A stretch of 64,000 bases of DNA, taken from contig CBDEUJ010000004.1 in NCBI GenBank assembly GCA_965243215.1, positions 868,001 through 932,000 on the forward strand, read 5' to 3'. The position numbers and the translations under genes were made by a program. Under the pieces are notes generated by a model that was not told the origin of the DNA, did not search any database, and saw only the letters and a list, made by a program, of their open reading frames with translations. Positions within the stretch are counted from its first letter, which is position 1. Every line of letters starts with the position of its first letter. Origin of the DNA: JAJEFO01 sp009843725. Lineage in GTDB: Bacteria > Pseudomonadota > Alphaproteobacteria > Rhodobacterales > Rhodobacteraceae. Of the stretch, positions 50,754-60,279 are shown piece by piece.

Positions 50754-51746
50754 GTGACAAGCCCCACGCCATCGACCATGCGCGCCATTACGGTTTGCGA
50801 ACCCGGCGGGCCGGACGTGCTCGAAGCCTTTGAATGCCCTCTGCCCCAACCCGCCCCGAACCAAGTCCTGGCAAAGGTGACTGCGGCAGGAGTGAACGGA
50901 CCGGATCTCCTGCAACGGCAAGGGGCCTATCCTCCGCCCGAAGGCGCTTCGGAGCTTCTGGGCCTCGAGATTTCGGGGACCGTAGCTGCTGTCGGGGAAG
51001 AAGCCTCCCGCTGGCGCGTCGGAGACAAGATATGCGCCCTGACCCACGGGGGTGGATACGCGGAGTACGTGGCCATAGACGCCAATCATTGCCTGCCCGT
51101 TCCCGAGGGGGTTTCGGAAGTCGACGCGGCGGGCCTGCCCGAGACCTACTTCACGGTCTGGAGCAACGTGTTTCTCGGCCACGACGTGAGCAAGCAAGCG
51201 CTGATGCTGGTTCACGGCGGGGCCGGCGGCATCGGCTCCACCGCGGTGCAGCTCGGGCGTGCCATGGACCTCAGGGTGTTTGCCACGGTGTCCGGCGTCG
51301 ACGCAGCCGAGTTCGTGCTCGGACTTGGCGCGGAACGCGCCATCAACTACCGCGAGGAAGACTTCGTCGATGTCTGCCGCGAGGCCGGCGGCGCCGACAT
51401 CATCCTGGACATCGTGGGGGGCGACTACATCGCGCGCAACCTCAAGGCCGCACGTCATGACGGACGGATCATCCAATTGGCCTTCCGGGCAGGGTCCAAG
51501 GTCGAAATCAACCTCATGCCGATAATGCTGAAACGCCTGCACTACGCTGGCTCAACGCTTCGCTCACGCCCTGCCGAATTCAAGGCGAGGACCGCCGGGG
51601 AGCTTGAACGCGCCGTCTGGCCGAAATTCGCCTCGGGCGAGATCGAACCGGTGACCCACGCGGTCCTGCCGCTTGAACGGGCGGACGAGGCGCATCGTTT
51701 GATGGAAAGCGCAAGGCACCGGGGCAAGATTCTCCTGACCCCGTGA
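50754..51746 (+). CDS. NAD(P)H quinone oxidoreductase, PIG3-like MDR family
   Basis: Zinc-free medium-chain oxidoreductase, 330 residues, of the PIG3/quinone oxidoreductase group. It shows VTAAGVNGPDLLQRQGAYPP, GLEISGTVAAVGEE, GLPETYFTVWSNVFLGHDVS (a PIG3-type signature) and the nucleotide motif LVHGGAGGIGSTAVQLGRAM. The GTG at 50754, with GGGAGAG just upstream, gives MTSPTPSTMRAITV; an internal ATG at 50778 lacks a ribosome site. It precedes an SDR gene on the same strand by about 80 bp. A general detoxifying quinone or enone reductase is likely. Confidence 0.9.
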   Translation: MTSPTPSTMRAITVCEPGGPDVLEAFECPLPQPAPNQVLAKVTAAGVNGPDLLQRQGAYPPPEGASELLGLEISGTVAAVGEEASRWRVGDKICALTHGGGYAEYVAIDANHCLPVPEGVSEVDAAGLPETYFTVWSNVFLGHDVSKQALMLVHGGAGGIGSTAVQLGRAMDLRVFATVSGVDAAEFVLGLGAERAINYREEDFVDVCREAGGADIILDIVGGDYIARNLKAARHDGRIIQLAFRAGSKVEINLMPIMLKRLHYAGSTLRSRPAEFKARTAGELERAVWPKFASGEIEPVTHAVLPLERADEAHRLMESARHRGKILLTP

Positions 51747-51825
51747 AGCGGCAGTGAATCCAGGCAGGGCACGGGCGCGGCTGCCGAGGCACGTCAACCA
51801 CAATCTGATACATCGAGGGCGCATC

Positions 51826-52578
51826 ATGAATTCTGCCAGATACCCTTCACTCGAAGGCATGCCGGTCTTGGTGACCGGCGGAGCCACGGGAATAGGTGCG
51901 AACATTGTTCGCGCCTTTCACGGCCAGGGCGCGCGCATTGCGTTCATCGATGTGCAGGACCAGCCTTCCAACGCCCTGACCGAGGAACTTCCAGGAGCGG
52001 TTTACCGGCATTCGAACGTTACCGACATCCCGGCGCTGCAGGACGCCATCACCGACATTGCGCAGGAGATCGGACCGGTCCGGGTGCTGGTGAACAACGC
52101 CGCAAACGACAAGCGCGAGGCGGTGGAAGACGTTACCGTCGCCGACTGGGACGTCGCGCAGGCAATCAACCTTCGCCCGCAGTTCTTTGCCGCTCAAGCC
52201 ATACGGCCCGGGATGGCTGCGGCGGGCGGCGGAGCGATCATCAACTTCTCGTCCATCGCTTGGCGTCTCGGCCACGGGGACATGACGCCATACACGACGG
52301 CCAAGGCGGCGGTACTCGGACTGACAAACGCGCTTGCCGACGCGTTCGGCGACGACAACATTCGCGTCAACGCGATAGAGCCAGGCGCCGTGATGACCGA
52401 ACGTCAGCGCGAGCTCTGGTTCAAGACCCAGGAAGAGGTCGACGCGGTCGTCGCCCGCCAGCTCATCAAGCGCGTGCTGCGCAGCGAAGACATCGCGCAC
52501 ATGGTGCTGTTCCTGGCGTCAGACGAGGCGCAGATGATCACCAAGCAGTCATTTGCTGTGAATGGCGGCCTTGTTTGA
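51826..52578 (+). CDS. SDR family oxidoreductase
   Basis: Classical short-chain dehydrogenase, 250 residues. The cofactor motif is VTGGATGIGANIV (residues 16-28), with NNAA at 90-93. The active site has Ser142/143, Tyr156 and Lys160 in INFSSIA and PYTTAKAAVLGLT. The C-terminal region (EDIAHMVLFLASDEAQMITK, then FAVNGGLV) is typical. An acidic Asp42 after the second strand suggests NAD rather than NADP. It resembles sugar or polyol dehydrogenases, but the substrate is not determinable. It is convergent with the skp/bamA cluster. Confidence 0.9.
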   Translation: MNSARYPSLEGMPVLVTGGATGIGANIVRAFHGQGARIAFIDVQDQPSNALTEELPGAVYRHSNVTDIPALQDAITDIAQEIGPVRVLVNNAANDKREAVEDVTVADWDVAQAINLRPQFFAAQAIRPGMAAAGGGAIINFSSIAWRLGHGDMTPYTTAKAAVLGLTNALADAFGDDNIRVNAIEPGAVMTERQRELWFKTQEEVDAVVARQLIKRVLRSEDIAHMVLFLASDEAQMITKQSFAVNGGLV

Positions 52579-52709
52579 GCGAAACCCGTCAATCGAGGCG
52601 CCCGTACGACATTGCGTCCTGGTCCGCAAAGCGGGCCCGGATGCGGGACAGGCAGAGTCGCCGCAACTCCTCTGAGCGCGGAACCGCACCACGATGAATG
52701 GCCGCGCGT

Positions 52710-53264
52710 TCACTCGGCCTCTTCGTCCGCCATCTGGTTTATGCGCCGGATCGCTTCGTCCGTAATGTCGACGGCGTCGGCGAAGAGAACCACTTCGCGA
52801 TGATCCAGGACAACGAACGCGCCCCTGGTACGCGCGATGTCGGCAATGACGTCACGAACGAAACTGAGCCGCGCCTCGTCGGCTGCGCGGCTCAGGAGCC
52901 GCTCCTTCTCGTCGGTTTCGGCGCGAAGCCTCTGGACGCGGGCATCGAAGGCATCGGCAAGATCGCGGAATTCCTCGGGCGACAGCTCCGCTCGCCGGTC
53001 GGTCAGTTCACGCTCTTCCGCAGCGAGTTCGTTCTTGATCCGCAGGTGTTCTGCAGCAAGCTCCTGGGCCTCCCGGTCAAGCTTGGCCAGCAACAACGCG
53101 CCCTGACGCGTCTCGTTCAGCAGCCGTTCCCAGTCAATCGTCAGGACCGGTGTCGCCACCTGGGCGGAAACCGAACCCGCAAGCAGGCAGGCGCCCGCCA
53201 CCAGTCCCGCATGAAGCAGCCTAAAAGCGCGTGGAAATCGTGATATCGAACGTGTTGGTTTCAT
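52710..53264 (-). CDS. skp: OmpH/Skp family periplasmic chaperone
   Basis: Periplasmic chaperone for outer-membrane proteins, 184 residues, with a signal peptide (RLLHAGLVAGACLLAGSVSA, then QVATPVLTID) and a long alpha-helical coiled-coil region (ALLLAKLDREAQELAAEHLR, then KNELAAEERELTDRRAELSP) as expected for Skp tentacles. The conserved N-terminal VLTIDWERLLNETRQG and the later VRDVIADIARTRGAFVVLD fit OmpH. It starts 44 bp inside the end of bamA, so it is coupled to it. Confidence 0.9.
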   Translation of the reverse strand: MKPTRSISRFPRAFRLLHAGLVAGACLLAGSVSAQVATPVLTIDWERLLNETRQGALLLAKLDREAQELAAEHLRIKNELAAEERELTDRRAELSPEEFRDLADAFDARVQRLRAETDEKERLLSRAADEARLSFVRDVIADIARTRGAFVVLDHREVVLFADAVDITDEAIRRINQMADEEAE

Positions 53265-55557
53265 CCAGCTCGTTCTTGTCCAAGGGCCTGGAGAAGTCCA
53301 TGCGCAACGGGCCGATCGGCGTGTCCCAAAGCAGTCCGAATCCAGCCGCTGACCTGAGATCAAAGGAGTCGTCCACGAGTTCGCAGTTTGGGACCGGCAT
53401 GTCGTCGCCGCCGATGCACTGTCCGCCCATCCTGTCGTCGAGGCTCCAAAGCGATCCGGCATCCACGAAGAGGCTGCCGATCATCCCGTACTCGGAAGGA
53501 AGTCCCAAGGGAAACTCCGCTTCCAGCCGAGCAGCAATGTACCTGTTTCCACCGAGGACGTCGCTTGAGGCATTCTCCGAGGTGTCGCGAGGACCAATTC
53601 CGCGGGAGCTGAAGCCCCGCACCTGTCGGGACGACAGGAAGAACCGATCGGTGACATGGGAGTTCGTACCGCCAAGCGAGTGGAGAGCTCCGCCCTCAAG
53701 GGTTGCGCGCAACGTGATTTCCTCGTTGAAGGCGTCGCGTTCGGCCACCGCACGTGCGGTCGTCTTGACGTATTTCACGTCGCCCCCGAGACCGGCATAC
53801 TCCTGGCCGAACGTCAGCCGCACGCCACGGTTTGGATTGAGGCCTCCACGCAGGAGATCCAGAGTGTACGTGTATCCGACTGAACTCCGGAACAGCCTGC
53901 CTTCTTCACCATCCCTTTTGATGATCGGCGACGCGCTGTCCGCGATGTTCCGGAGCGCTTCCGACGCCACCTGGTAGCTTACCGAAAGGCGCGAGTTTTC
54001 CCCGATCGGAAAGCCGAGCCTGGGAGAAAGGCTGGTGACTCGCGTGTCGTAGCTCGCGTTGCCGAAATCTGTCGTCACGTGTCTGAGGCTGAACCCGAGC
54101 GATACGTCGCGTCCGAGGAATGCCGGTTCGGTGAAGGACAGCGTTGTGCGTGCATCATCAGTCCCGGATTCGATGCGGAAGGCCAGTGACTGGCCACGGC
54201 CGAGGAAATTGCGTTCCGAAAAGTTGACGGCAACCGCGAATCCGGAATCATCGTTGTAGGTGCCGCCGAACGACAGCAGCCCGGTTGGCTGCTCCTCCAC
54301 CTCGACATCCACGATGACCTGATCGGAACTGGTGCCGGCGCGGGTGTCCACGGCTGCGGTCTGGAAGAACCCGAGCGCCCGGATTCGTTCGGCAGCGTTA
54401 CGGATCTCCCGCGGATTGAACGGATCGCCCTCAACCGTCGTGAACTGGCGGCGAACGACCCTGTCCAAAGTGGTCTGGTTGCCGCGAATGTCGATGCGCT
54501 CCACGAAGATCCGGGGGCCTCGAACAAGCGCGAACTCGACGTCGAGCGAAAGATCGCGTTCGTTTCGGGTAATGCGCGGGTCTACGCGAAGGAAGTCGAA
54601 TCCCTGCTGCAGGGCAAAACGCTCCAGGCGCGTGATCTGCTCGTCGATCAATGTCGGCGACCAGGTGCCACCTGAACGGATGCGCAGAGCGTCTTCGTAC
54701 TCCTGGAGATCGGTATCTTCAAATTCGCTCGAAAGCGTGATCTCGCCCACGGAGTACTTCTGGCCCTCGCGAATCGTGAACGTCACGAATGTCGCGTCAC
54801 GCTCGCGCGACAGTTCCGTAGACACGTCGAGAACCTGGATGTCGACGTAGCCGCGCGAACGGTAGAAATCGACGAGGAGTTGGCGGTCAAAGTCGACGCG
54901 CTCAGGAACGTAAGTGTCGCTGCCGATGATCGCGCGCAGAAAGCCGGCCTGCTTCGTGCTTATCGCCCTGCGCAGCCGACGATCCGAATAGGCCCTGTTG
55001 CCGACAAAGCTGATCCGTTCATTCTCGACCACCCTGCCCTCGCTGACCTCGAAAGCGAGGTCGACGCGGTTTTCCGAGCGGCGAATGATCTTTGGCGTCA
55101 CGCGCGCGGCGAGCCTTGCAGCGGTGGCGTAGGCGTTCGCTATCGCCGCAGCGTCCGCCTCCGCGACCGCGGGCGTGTAGACCCTGCGCGGTTCCGACGT
55201 GATGACTCCGAGAAGCACTTCGTCGGAAAGGCGACGGTTGCCCTCAATGGTCACGACGTTCACGGTCGGGCGCTCCAGCACCACGATCCTGAGGCCATTG
55301 CCCGTCGGAATGATTTCAGCAGTCTCGAAATGCCCCGAAGCCATGACGCTTTGAACGGCCCCGTTGATTTCGCCGTCGCTGAACGTGCGGCCGGGGGTGA
55401 GGCCCGTAAAGTCAATGATCGATTCGGCCGGCAGCCGGGCATTTCCCTCGACAACGATGCTGTCCACCCGCGTCTGGGCTGCAACCGACGCGCCGAACGA
55501 CACGAGCAGCACCGACAAACGGGCACATCTCAAAAGACAGGAAGCAATCCTGAACAT
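53221..55557 (-). CDS. bamA: outer membrane protein assembly factor BamA
   Basis: Omp85-type insertase, 778 residues, with a signal peptide (SVLLVSFGASVAAQ), five POTRA domains at about 27-345 (first: VDSIVVEGNARLPAESIIDF) and a C-terminal 16-stranded barrel ending in the aromatic residue signature (ITISTRF). The conserved barrel elements FFLSSRQVRGFSSRGIGPRD (loop 6, with the RGF motif) and GLLWDTPIGPLRMDFSRPL are present. The start follows a weak ribosome site; an upstream in-frame codon adds 67 unlikely residues. In this family bamA normally follows rseP; here a nitrile hydratase operon intervenes on the other strand. Confidence 0.95.
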   Translation of the reverse strand: MFRIASCLLRCARLSVLLVSFGASVAAQTRVDSIVVEGNARLPAESIIDFTGLTPGRTFSDGEINGAVQSVMASGHFETAEIIPTGNGLRIVVLERPTVNVVTIEGNRRLSDEVLLGVITSEPRRVYTPAVAEADAAAIANAYATAARLAARVTPKIIRRSENRVDLAFEVSEGRVVENERISFVGNRAYSDRRLRRAISTKQAGFLRAIIGSDTYVPERVDFDRQLLVDFYRSRGYVDIQVLDVSTELSRERDATFVTFTIREGQKYSVGEITLSSEFEDTDLQEYEDALRIRSGGTWSPTLIDEQITRLERFALQQGFDFLRVDPRITRNERDLSLDVEFALVRGPRIFVERIDIRGNQTTLDRVVRRQFTTVEGDPFNPREIRNAAERIRALGFFQTAAVDTRAGTSSDQVIVDVEVEEQPTGLLSFGGTYNDDSGFAVAVNFSERNFLGRGQSLAFRIESGTDDARTTLSFTEPAFLGRDVSLGFSLRHVTTDFGNASYDTRVTSLSPRLGFPIGENSRLSVSYQVASEALRNIADSASPIIKRDGEEGRLFRSSVGYTYTLDLLRGGLNPNRGVRLTFGQEYAGLGGDVKYVKTTARAVAERDAFNEEITLRATLEGGALHSLGGTNSHVTDRFFLSSRQVRGFSSRGIGPRDTSENASSDVLGGNRYIAARLEAEFPLGLPSEYGMIGSLFVDAGSLWSLDDRMGGQCIGGDDMPVPNCELVDDSFDLRSAAGFGLLWDTPIGPLRMDFSRPLDKNELDETNTFDITISTRF

Positions 55558-55938
55558 ATTTTTCCCCAGGTCCAGAAGCCTTCGCCCGTCACTAGAGGGA
55601 TTCTCCGGGGCTGTCAAAAGGTCGCGTGCGGCTCCGAAACCAACGACGCGCCGTGGCCGTGACCCGATCAAGCAAATGCCGTGGCACGTCCGTCTGGCAT
55701 TCCGAAACTCCAGACACGCCATTGGCGGATGATCCTTGTGTCCCGGACAGGATTGCATCTGTACGAAACTGAATCCGAACGAATCCTGTCACCGCACTGG
55801 CGAGGGCATCCGCAACGATTGAGAAATTCTGGCTCACTTTGGGATCTGTTGCATCGCGTGCGAAAGACCACTAGGAGACGAAACGGAGGGGATGCGCGAC
55901 GTCGTCCCGGGAGTCATACCGACGGAGTGGCGCGGACG
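55558..55938. other. 0.38 kb divergent intergenic region between bamA and nthA
   Basis: This gap separates bamA (leftward) from the nitrile hydratase operon (rightward) and must hold at least the nitrile hydratase promoter and probably a bamA promoter. I see no convincing sigma-70 pair, only candidate TTGCAT at about 55.75 kb, and no operator palindrome. A leftward open frame in it is non-family sequence. Confidence 0.5.
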
Positions 55939-56562
55939 ATGGAAAGCAGCGAGAACGGTCCAGTCTCCGCTCACAGCCATCTGCCGACCGACCCGGAACT
56001 GCGCGTGAAGGCCTTGGAGGAAGTCCTTGTGCGCAAGGGGCTGGTCGAGCCGGCGGCCCTGGACGCGATCATCGACATGTACCAGAACCGGATCGGCCCC
56101 CGGAACGGCGCACGTGTCGTGGCGCGGGCATGGTCCGACCCTGATTTCCGGAACGCCTTGCTCGCGGACGCCTCGGACGCAATTGCCGGGATGGGCTATG
56201 TGGGGCGTCAGGGCGAGCACATCACTGCCGTCGAGAACACGCCGGACACGCACAACATCGTCGTTTGCACGCTCTGCTCTTGCTATCCTTGGCCGCTTCT
56301 TGGCATTCCGCCCGGCTGGTACAAGTCCGACGAATATCGCGCCCGCGCGGTTCGCGAGCCGCGCAAGGTGCTCGCGGAATTCGGCGTGACGCTTCCCAAG
56401 GGCAAGGCCGTTCGCGTCTGGGATTCGACTGCCGAGATGCGCTACATCGTCATTCCCGAACGCCCGCCCTGCAGCATGGGACTGGATCAGGAAGCGCTTG
56501 CCGAACTGGTTACCCGCGACAGCATGATCGGGACTGGCATGCCGATGGAACCGCAGCGGTGA
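55939..56562 (+). CDS. nthA: nitrile hydratase alpha subunit (cobalt type)
   Basis: Catalytic alpha subunit, 207 residues, hydrating nitriles to amides. The metal-binding motif VCTLCSCYPWPLLG places ligands at Cys110, Cys113 and Cys115; threonine after the first cysteine (CTLCSC) is the cobalt-type signature, while iron types have serine there. The N-terminal segment VKALEEVLVRKGLVEPAALD and the later PPGWYKSDEYRARAVREPRK and WDSTAEMRYIVIPERP are family-conserved. The ATG giving MESSENGPVS was chosen. The stop overlaps the beta subunit GTG (GTGA). Confidence 0.95.
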   Translation: MESSENGPVSAHSHLPTDPELRVKALEEVLVRKGLVEPAALDAIIDMYQNRIGPRNGARVVARAWSDPDFRNALLADASDAIAGMGYVGRQGEHITAVENTPDTHNIVVCTLCSCYPWPLLGIPPGWYKSDEYRARAVREPRKVLAEFGVTLPKGKAVRVWDSTAEMRYIVIPERPPCSMGLDQEALAELVTRDSMIGTGMPMEPQR

Positions 56563-57239
56563 CCCGCGTTCACGACATGGGGGGCCGGTTCGGCTACGGA
56601 GCTGTCCTGCCGGATCCTGATGGAACCGCCTTTGAGGAGTCCTGGCATGCGCGCGCACTTGCCCTGACGCTGGCGGCCGGGGCCTTGGGCTGCTGGAACA
56701 TAGACATGTCTCGACATGCGCGCGAGCGGCTGCATCCGCGGGAGCACGCGCGGCTTTCCTACTTCGAAAAGTGGCTGGCAGCACTGACGAATCTCCTTGT
56801 GGAGACCGGGGTTCTGGAAATCGGCGACCTGCTGCATTGCGCCGGTGACCAGACTTCCCAAGCACTGTCCTCACACGCGCTGAAGGCAGAAGATGTCAAC
56901 GCTCTTCTTTGCCGCGGGTCGCCGACAACTCGGGACTGTCAGGGATTGGCACGATTTTCCGTCGGAGATTCGGTCCGCGCGCATCGCCTGGCGGAGAACA
57001 GGTTGGTGCCGGGCGGCCACACACGGCTGCCGGCCTATGCGGCGGGAGCCTGCGGACGCGTGCTCCGTCATCACGGCTGTCACGTTTTCCCCGACAGCAA
57101 CGCACACGGTCTCGGAGAGGCGCCACAGCCACTCTACGCGGTCACGTTCCCGGCGGCAGAACTTTGGGCCAACCCCGAGCATCCGCACGACGAGGTCGTT
57201 CTGGATCTCTGGGAATCCTATCTCGAGCCAATGCAATGA
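56559..57239 (+). CDS. nthB: nitrile hydratase beta subunit
   Basis: Beta subunit, 226 residues. The start region VTRVHDMGGRFGYGAVLPDP is the typical opening (MxGxHDMGGMxGFGPV), which sets the GTG start overlapping the alpha stop. LTLAAGALGCWNIDMSRHAR and YFEKWLAALTNLLVETGVLE match the helical half. The C-terminal barrel has FSVGDSVRAHRLAENRLVPG, YAAGACGRVLRHHGCHVFPD and VTFPAAELWANPE. It forms the catalytic heterodimer with NthA and couples to the accessory gene by ATGA overlap. Confidence 0.94.
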   Translation: MTRVHDMGGRFGYGAVLPDPDGTAFEESWHARALALTLAAGALGCWNIDMSRHARERLHPREHARLSYFEKWLAALTNLLVETGVLEIGDLLHCAGDQTSQALSSHALKAEDVNALLCRGSPTTRDCQGLARFSVGDSVRAHRLAENRLVPGGHTRLPAYAAGACGRVLRHHGCHVFPDSNAHGLGEAPQPLYAVTFPAAELWANPEHPHDEVVLDLWESYLEPMQ

Positions 57240-57565
57240 CACCGGGTTCCGAGCCGGCTTTCGACGCACCGTGGCACGCACGCGTGTTCGCGCTCGCCGT
57301 CGCGGAGAACGAGGCAGATCGACTTTCCTGGCCCGGCTGGACCGCACGGCTCGCAACGACCCTGCGCAATTGCGGGCTCTCCCAGTCACTGAACGGTGGG
57401 GACGACTACTTTCTCGCGTGGCTTGACACTCTTGAATCGATCCTGGTCGAAGAAGGCAGGATCGAGCACGGCGAAATTGAGCTCGCAACGGCTGAACTGG
57501 CCAAAGCCCATGCACTTGCTCCGCATGAACCAATGAGCGTCCAGCATGCCGCAAACTCCGATTGA
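57236..57565 (+). CDS. nitrile hydratase accessory (activator-like) protein
   Basis: Small protein of 109 residues resembling the N-terminal helical half of the beta subunit: FDAPWHARVFALAVAENEAD, then LSQSLNGGDDYFLAWLDTLE and SILVEEGRI. Such beta-like activators (P14K/NhlE type) deliver or insert cobalt during maturation of the alpha subunit. Its ATG overlaps the beta stop, as in cobalt-type nitrile hydratase operons. No amidase or nitrile transporter gene is next to it. Confidence 0.88.
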   Translation: MTPGSEPAFDAPWHARVFALAVAENEADRLSWPGWTARLATTLRNCGLSQSLNGGDDYFLAWLDTLESILVEEGRIEHGEIELATAELAKAHALAPHEPMSVQHAANSD

Positions 57566-57751
57566 CGCATTGGCGACAAAGTTGCCCGCCGCAGAGACGC
57601 GTGGCGCTGACTGGACCAACGCGATTTTTCGCCATTGAAGCTCCGCGCATCTGGTGACCACAGGTAGACTGCGGGTCTGGACGGTGACGATGCGCAAGCG
57701 TCAGACGCGTGGCCGACATGATCCGCTGCTTCTGCCTGGAGGGACCAGGCG

Positions 57752-59095
57752 TCACGGACAGACAATGTCGTTTCCAATCGCAAAAGCCATGAGCGCCAGC
57801 AAAAGCATCAGCCCGCCCGTCATCAAGAGCTTCGTCAGCCTGTCACTTGGCGGCCGGCCCGTCACGGCTTCCCACGCGTGAAAGACGAGATGGCCGCCGT
57901 CCAGCACCGGAATCGGAAAGAGATTGATGAGCCCGATCGCCGTGGAAAGCAGCGCGATGAACCAGACGAAAGTGAACCAGCCCTGGCTCGCGGCCTGCCC
58001 GGAAACCTCGGCGATCCCGATCGGGCCGGAGAGATTGCAGGTCGAAATGTCGCCGACAATCATGTGGTAGACACCTGAAAGCGACGAGCGGATGATGAAC
58101 TGGACCTGGTCCAGCCCGTATGAGAACGCCTCGCCCGGCATCGGAGTCACGATGGCCGGCTCGAACGCGAGTGCACCCGTCACGCCGATCAGCCAGCGCG
58201 TCTCGAAACCACCGTCTGGCGTTGGAAGGTCGAACTTGGTCGGCGTCAAGTTCACCGAGCGGTTGCCTCGGCCTTCACGCCAGACTTCAAGCGTCACCGA
58301 CCGGCCATCTGACGCGGTGACCGCTTGGCGAAGCGCGCTGAAGTCGTGAATCTCCATGCCATTCACGGATACTATGACGTCGCCCGGCGTCAGGCCTGCA
58401 TTGGCGGCTGCAGAAGCCGGGGTCGTCGCGGAAACAATCGGAGGGAAAAGCCACGGACCCGCGACGTCGAGTTCCCGACCGTCCCGCAGAACCGTGTATG
58501 TCAGTTCCGGCGCAGTCTCGAGATCGGCAGAAATCTCGCCGAAGCTGCCCGCCCCTGGCACCTTGGCACCATTGACAGCCAGGATCACGTCGCCCCGACG
58601 CAGATCATGCGCTTCCATGTCGGGAAGCGGATGCAGGTCGTCAACGGTCACCGGATCGGCCGCTACGCCGCGAAACATGAACAAGGCCGCAAACAGGACG
58701 AAGGAAAGCGCGAAATTGAACGCCGGCCCTGCCATGACCGTGATCGTGCGCGCCCAAAGCGGCGCACCATGCATTGAGGCCCGGCGCTCCTTCGCATCCA
58801 GGGACGCCATGGCTTCGCTGTCCGGACTCGACGCTGCATCCTGATCGCCAAGGAACTTGACGAATCCGCCGAGCGGCAGAATCGCGACCTGCCATCGCGT
58901 ACCGTGCCTGTCGACACGGCTCGCCAGCACCGGCCCGAATCCCAAGGAAAAGACTTCCGCCCGAATGCCGCTCCAGCGACCGACTATGTAGTGGCCGAAC
59001 TCATGGACGGCGATGATTATCGACAACGCCACAACAAACGCGACAATCGTGAACGCCAGGTTTCCAAAACTCGGTATGAGTGCTGCGATTTCCAA
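57752..59095 (-). CDS. rseP: RIP metalloprotease RseP (site-2 protease)
   Basis: Membrane zinc metalloprotease, 447 residues, that cuts transmembrane anti-sigma factors during envelope stress. Zinc site HEFGH (His31, Glu32, His35) is in the first transmembrane helix, and the LDG motif is in INLFPIPVLDGGHLVF near residue 395. Two PDZ-like regions lie between (about 125-300; RRGDVILAVNGAKVPG and LTPGDVIVSVNGMEIHDFSA). It follows dxr by 11 bp. Its usual neighbour bamA is displaced by about 2.2 kb. Confidence 0.95.
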   Translation of the reverse strand: MEIAALIPSFGNLAFTIVAFVVALSIIIAVHEFGHYIVGRWSGIRAEVFSLGFGPVLASRVDRHGTRWQVAILPLGGFVKFLGDQDAASSPDSEAMASLDAKERRASMHGAPLWARTITVMAGPAFNFALSFVLFAALFMFRGVAADPVTVDDLHPLPDMEAHDLRRGDVILAVNGAKVPGAGSFGEISADLETAPELTYTVLRDGRELDVAGPWLFPPIVSATTPASAAANAGLTPGDVIVSVNGMEIHDFSALRQAVTASDGRSVTLEVWREGRGNRSVNLTPTKFDLPTPDGGFETRWLIGVTGALAFEPAIVTPMPGEAFSYGLDQVQFIIRSSLSGVYHMIVGDISTCNLSGPIGIAEVSGQAASQGWFTFVWFIALLSTAIGLINLFPIPVLDGGHLVFHAWEAVTGRPPSDRLTKLLMTGGLMLLLALMAFAIGNDIVCP

Positions 59096-59106
59096 GGTGT
59101 ACCGTC

Positions 59107-60279
59107 CTACCCGTCCATTGCGTCCATGGTTTCCTCGGCGCGTACCCGCGCTGCCCGATCTGCCTCACGCACGGACTCGAGAGTCATCGTCGCCTTGGCG
59201 TGATCGTCCACTGAAATATTCTCGATCTCCCGTTCGACAACCCTTGCCATGTCCGTGAACCTGATCCGGCCCTCAAGGAACCCGTCAAGCGCGGCCTCCT
59301 TGGAGCCATTGAAGGCGGCGCCGGCGTGTCCGCCTGCGGCCATGACCTCGCGGACCAGCACCAGCGCAGGATAGCGTCCGGGTTCCGGAGCCTGGAAATG
59401 CAACTGGCCGATGCTTGCCAGATCGAGCCGTTCCACCGGCAGATGCGACCGCTCGGGATGGTTCAGCGCATAGCCTATGGCATGGCGCATGTCTGGTGGC
59501 CCTACATGCGCCATGAGCGCGCCGTCCCGAAAGCCGACAAGCGCATGAACCAGGCTTTCGCGGTGGATCAGGACTTCGATCTGCTCCGATGAAAATCCAA
59601 AAAACTCCTTTGCTTCAATTAGTTCTAGAGCCTTATTAAACATGGATGCGCTGTCGATCGTGATCCGCTGTCCCATGGGCCAGTTCGGATGGCTCGCGGC
59701 CTGTTCCGGCGTTGCCTCAGAGAGCGCCTCGAGCGGCCAGTCGCGGAACGCGCCCCCCGACGCAGTGATTATCACGCGTTCAACCGCTTGCAGCTTCTCC
59801 CCGTTCAGCGCCTGGAAGATCGCCGAATGCTCGCTGTCGACGGGTATGATCCTTGCACCGTTGCGCCGGGCGGTGTCGATCATGAGCGGGCCGGCGGCAA
59901 CCAGGCTCTCCTTGTTGGCGAGTGCAAGTGTCGCGCCCTGTTCGAGGGCGCGAAGTCCCGGTGGCAGGCCGGCGAAGCCGACGATGGCCGACATGATCCA
60001 GTCTGCCGGGCGCGCTGCCGCATCAATCAGGGCCTGCTCTCCCGCGGCAGCTTCCACGCCAGAGCCGCCCAGCGCGTCGCGAAGACTCCCGAGAAGGTCG
60101 TCACAAGCCGTGACGGCGATCTCTGCATTGAATTCCATCGCAGCGGCCGCGAGGCTCTTGATGTTGCGGCCGCCGGTGAGGGCCACAATCCGATACGCTT
60201 CCGGCTCTTGCCGGACTATCCCCAGCGTGTTTGCCCCGATCGAGCCCGTGGCGCCAAATATCGAGACCCGGCGCGTCAT
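59107..60279 (-). CDS. dxr: 1-deoxy-D-xylulose-5-phosphate reductoisomerase
   Basis: DXR/IspC, 390 residues, second enzyme of the MEP isoprenoid pathway, reducing DXP to MEP with NADPH. The N-terminal Rossmann motif is SIFGATGSIGANTLGIVRQE, and NKESLVAAG, VDSEHSAIFQAL and ITASGGAFRDWPLEAL are conserved active-site segments. It overlaps cdsA by 4 bp and precedes rseP closely. Confidence 0.97.
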   Translation of the reverse strand: MTRRVSIFGATGSIGANTLGIVRQEPEAYRIVALTGGRNIKSLAAAAMEFNAEIAVTACDDLLGSLRDALGGSGVEAAAGEQALIDAAARPADWIMSAIVGFAGLPPGLRALEQGATLALANKESLVAAGPLMIDTARRNGARIIPVDSEHSAIFQALNGEKLQAVERVIITASGGAFRDWPLEALSEATPEQAASHPNWPMGQRITIDSASMFNKALELIEAKEFFGFSSEQIEVLIHRESLVHALVGFRDGALMAHVGPPDMRHAIGYALNHPERSHLPVERLDLASIGQLHFQAPEPGRYPALVLVREVMAAGGHAGAAFNGSKEAALDGFLEGRIRFTDMARVVEREIENISVDDHAKATMTLESVREADRAARVRAEETMDAMDG

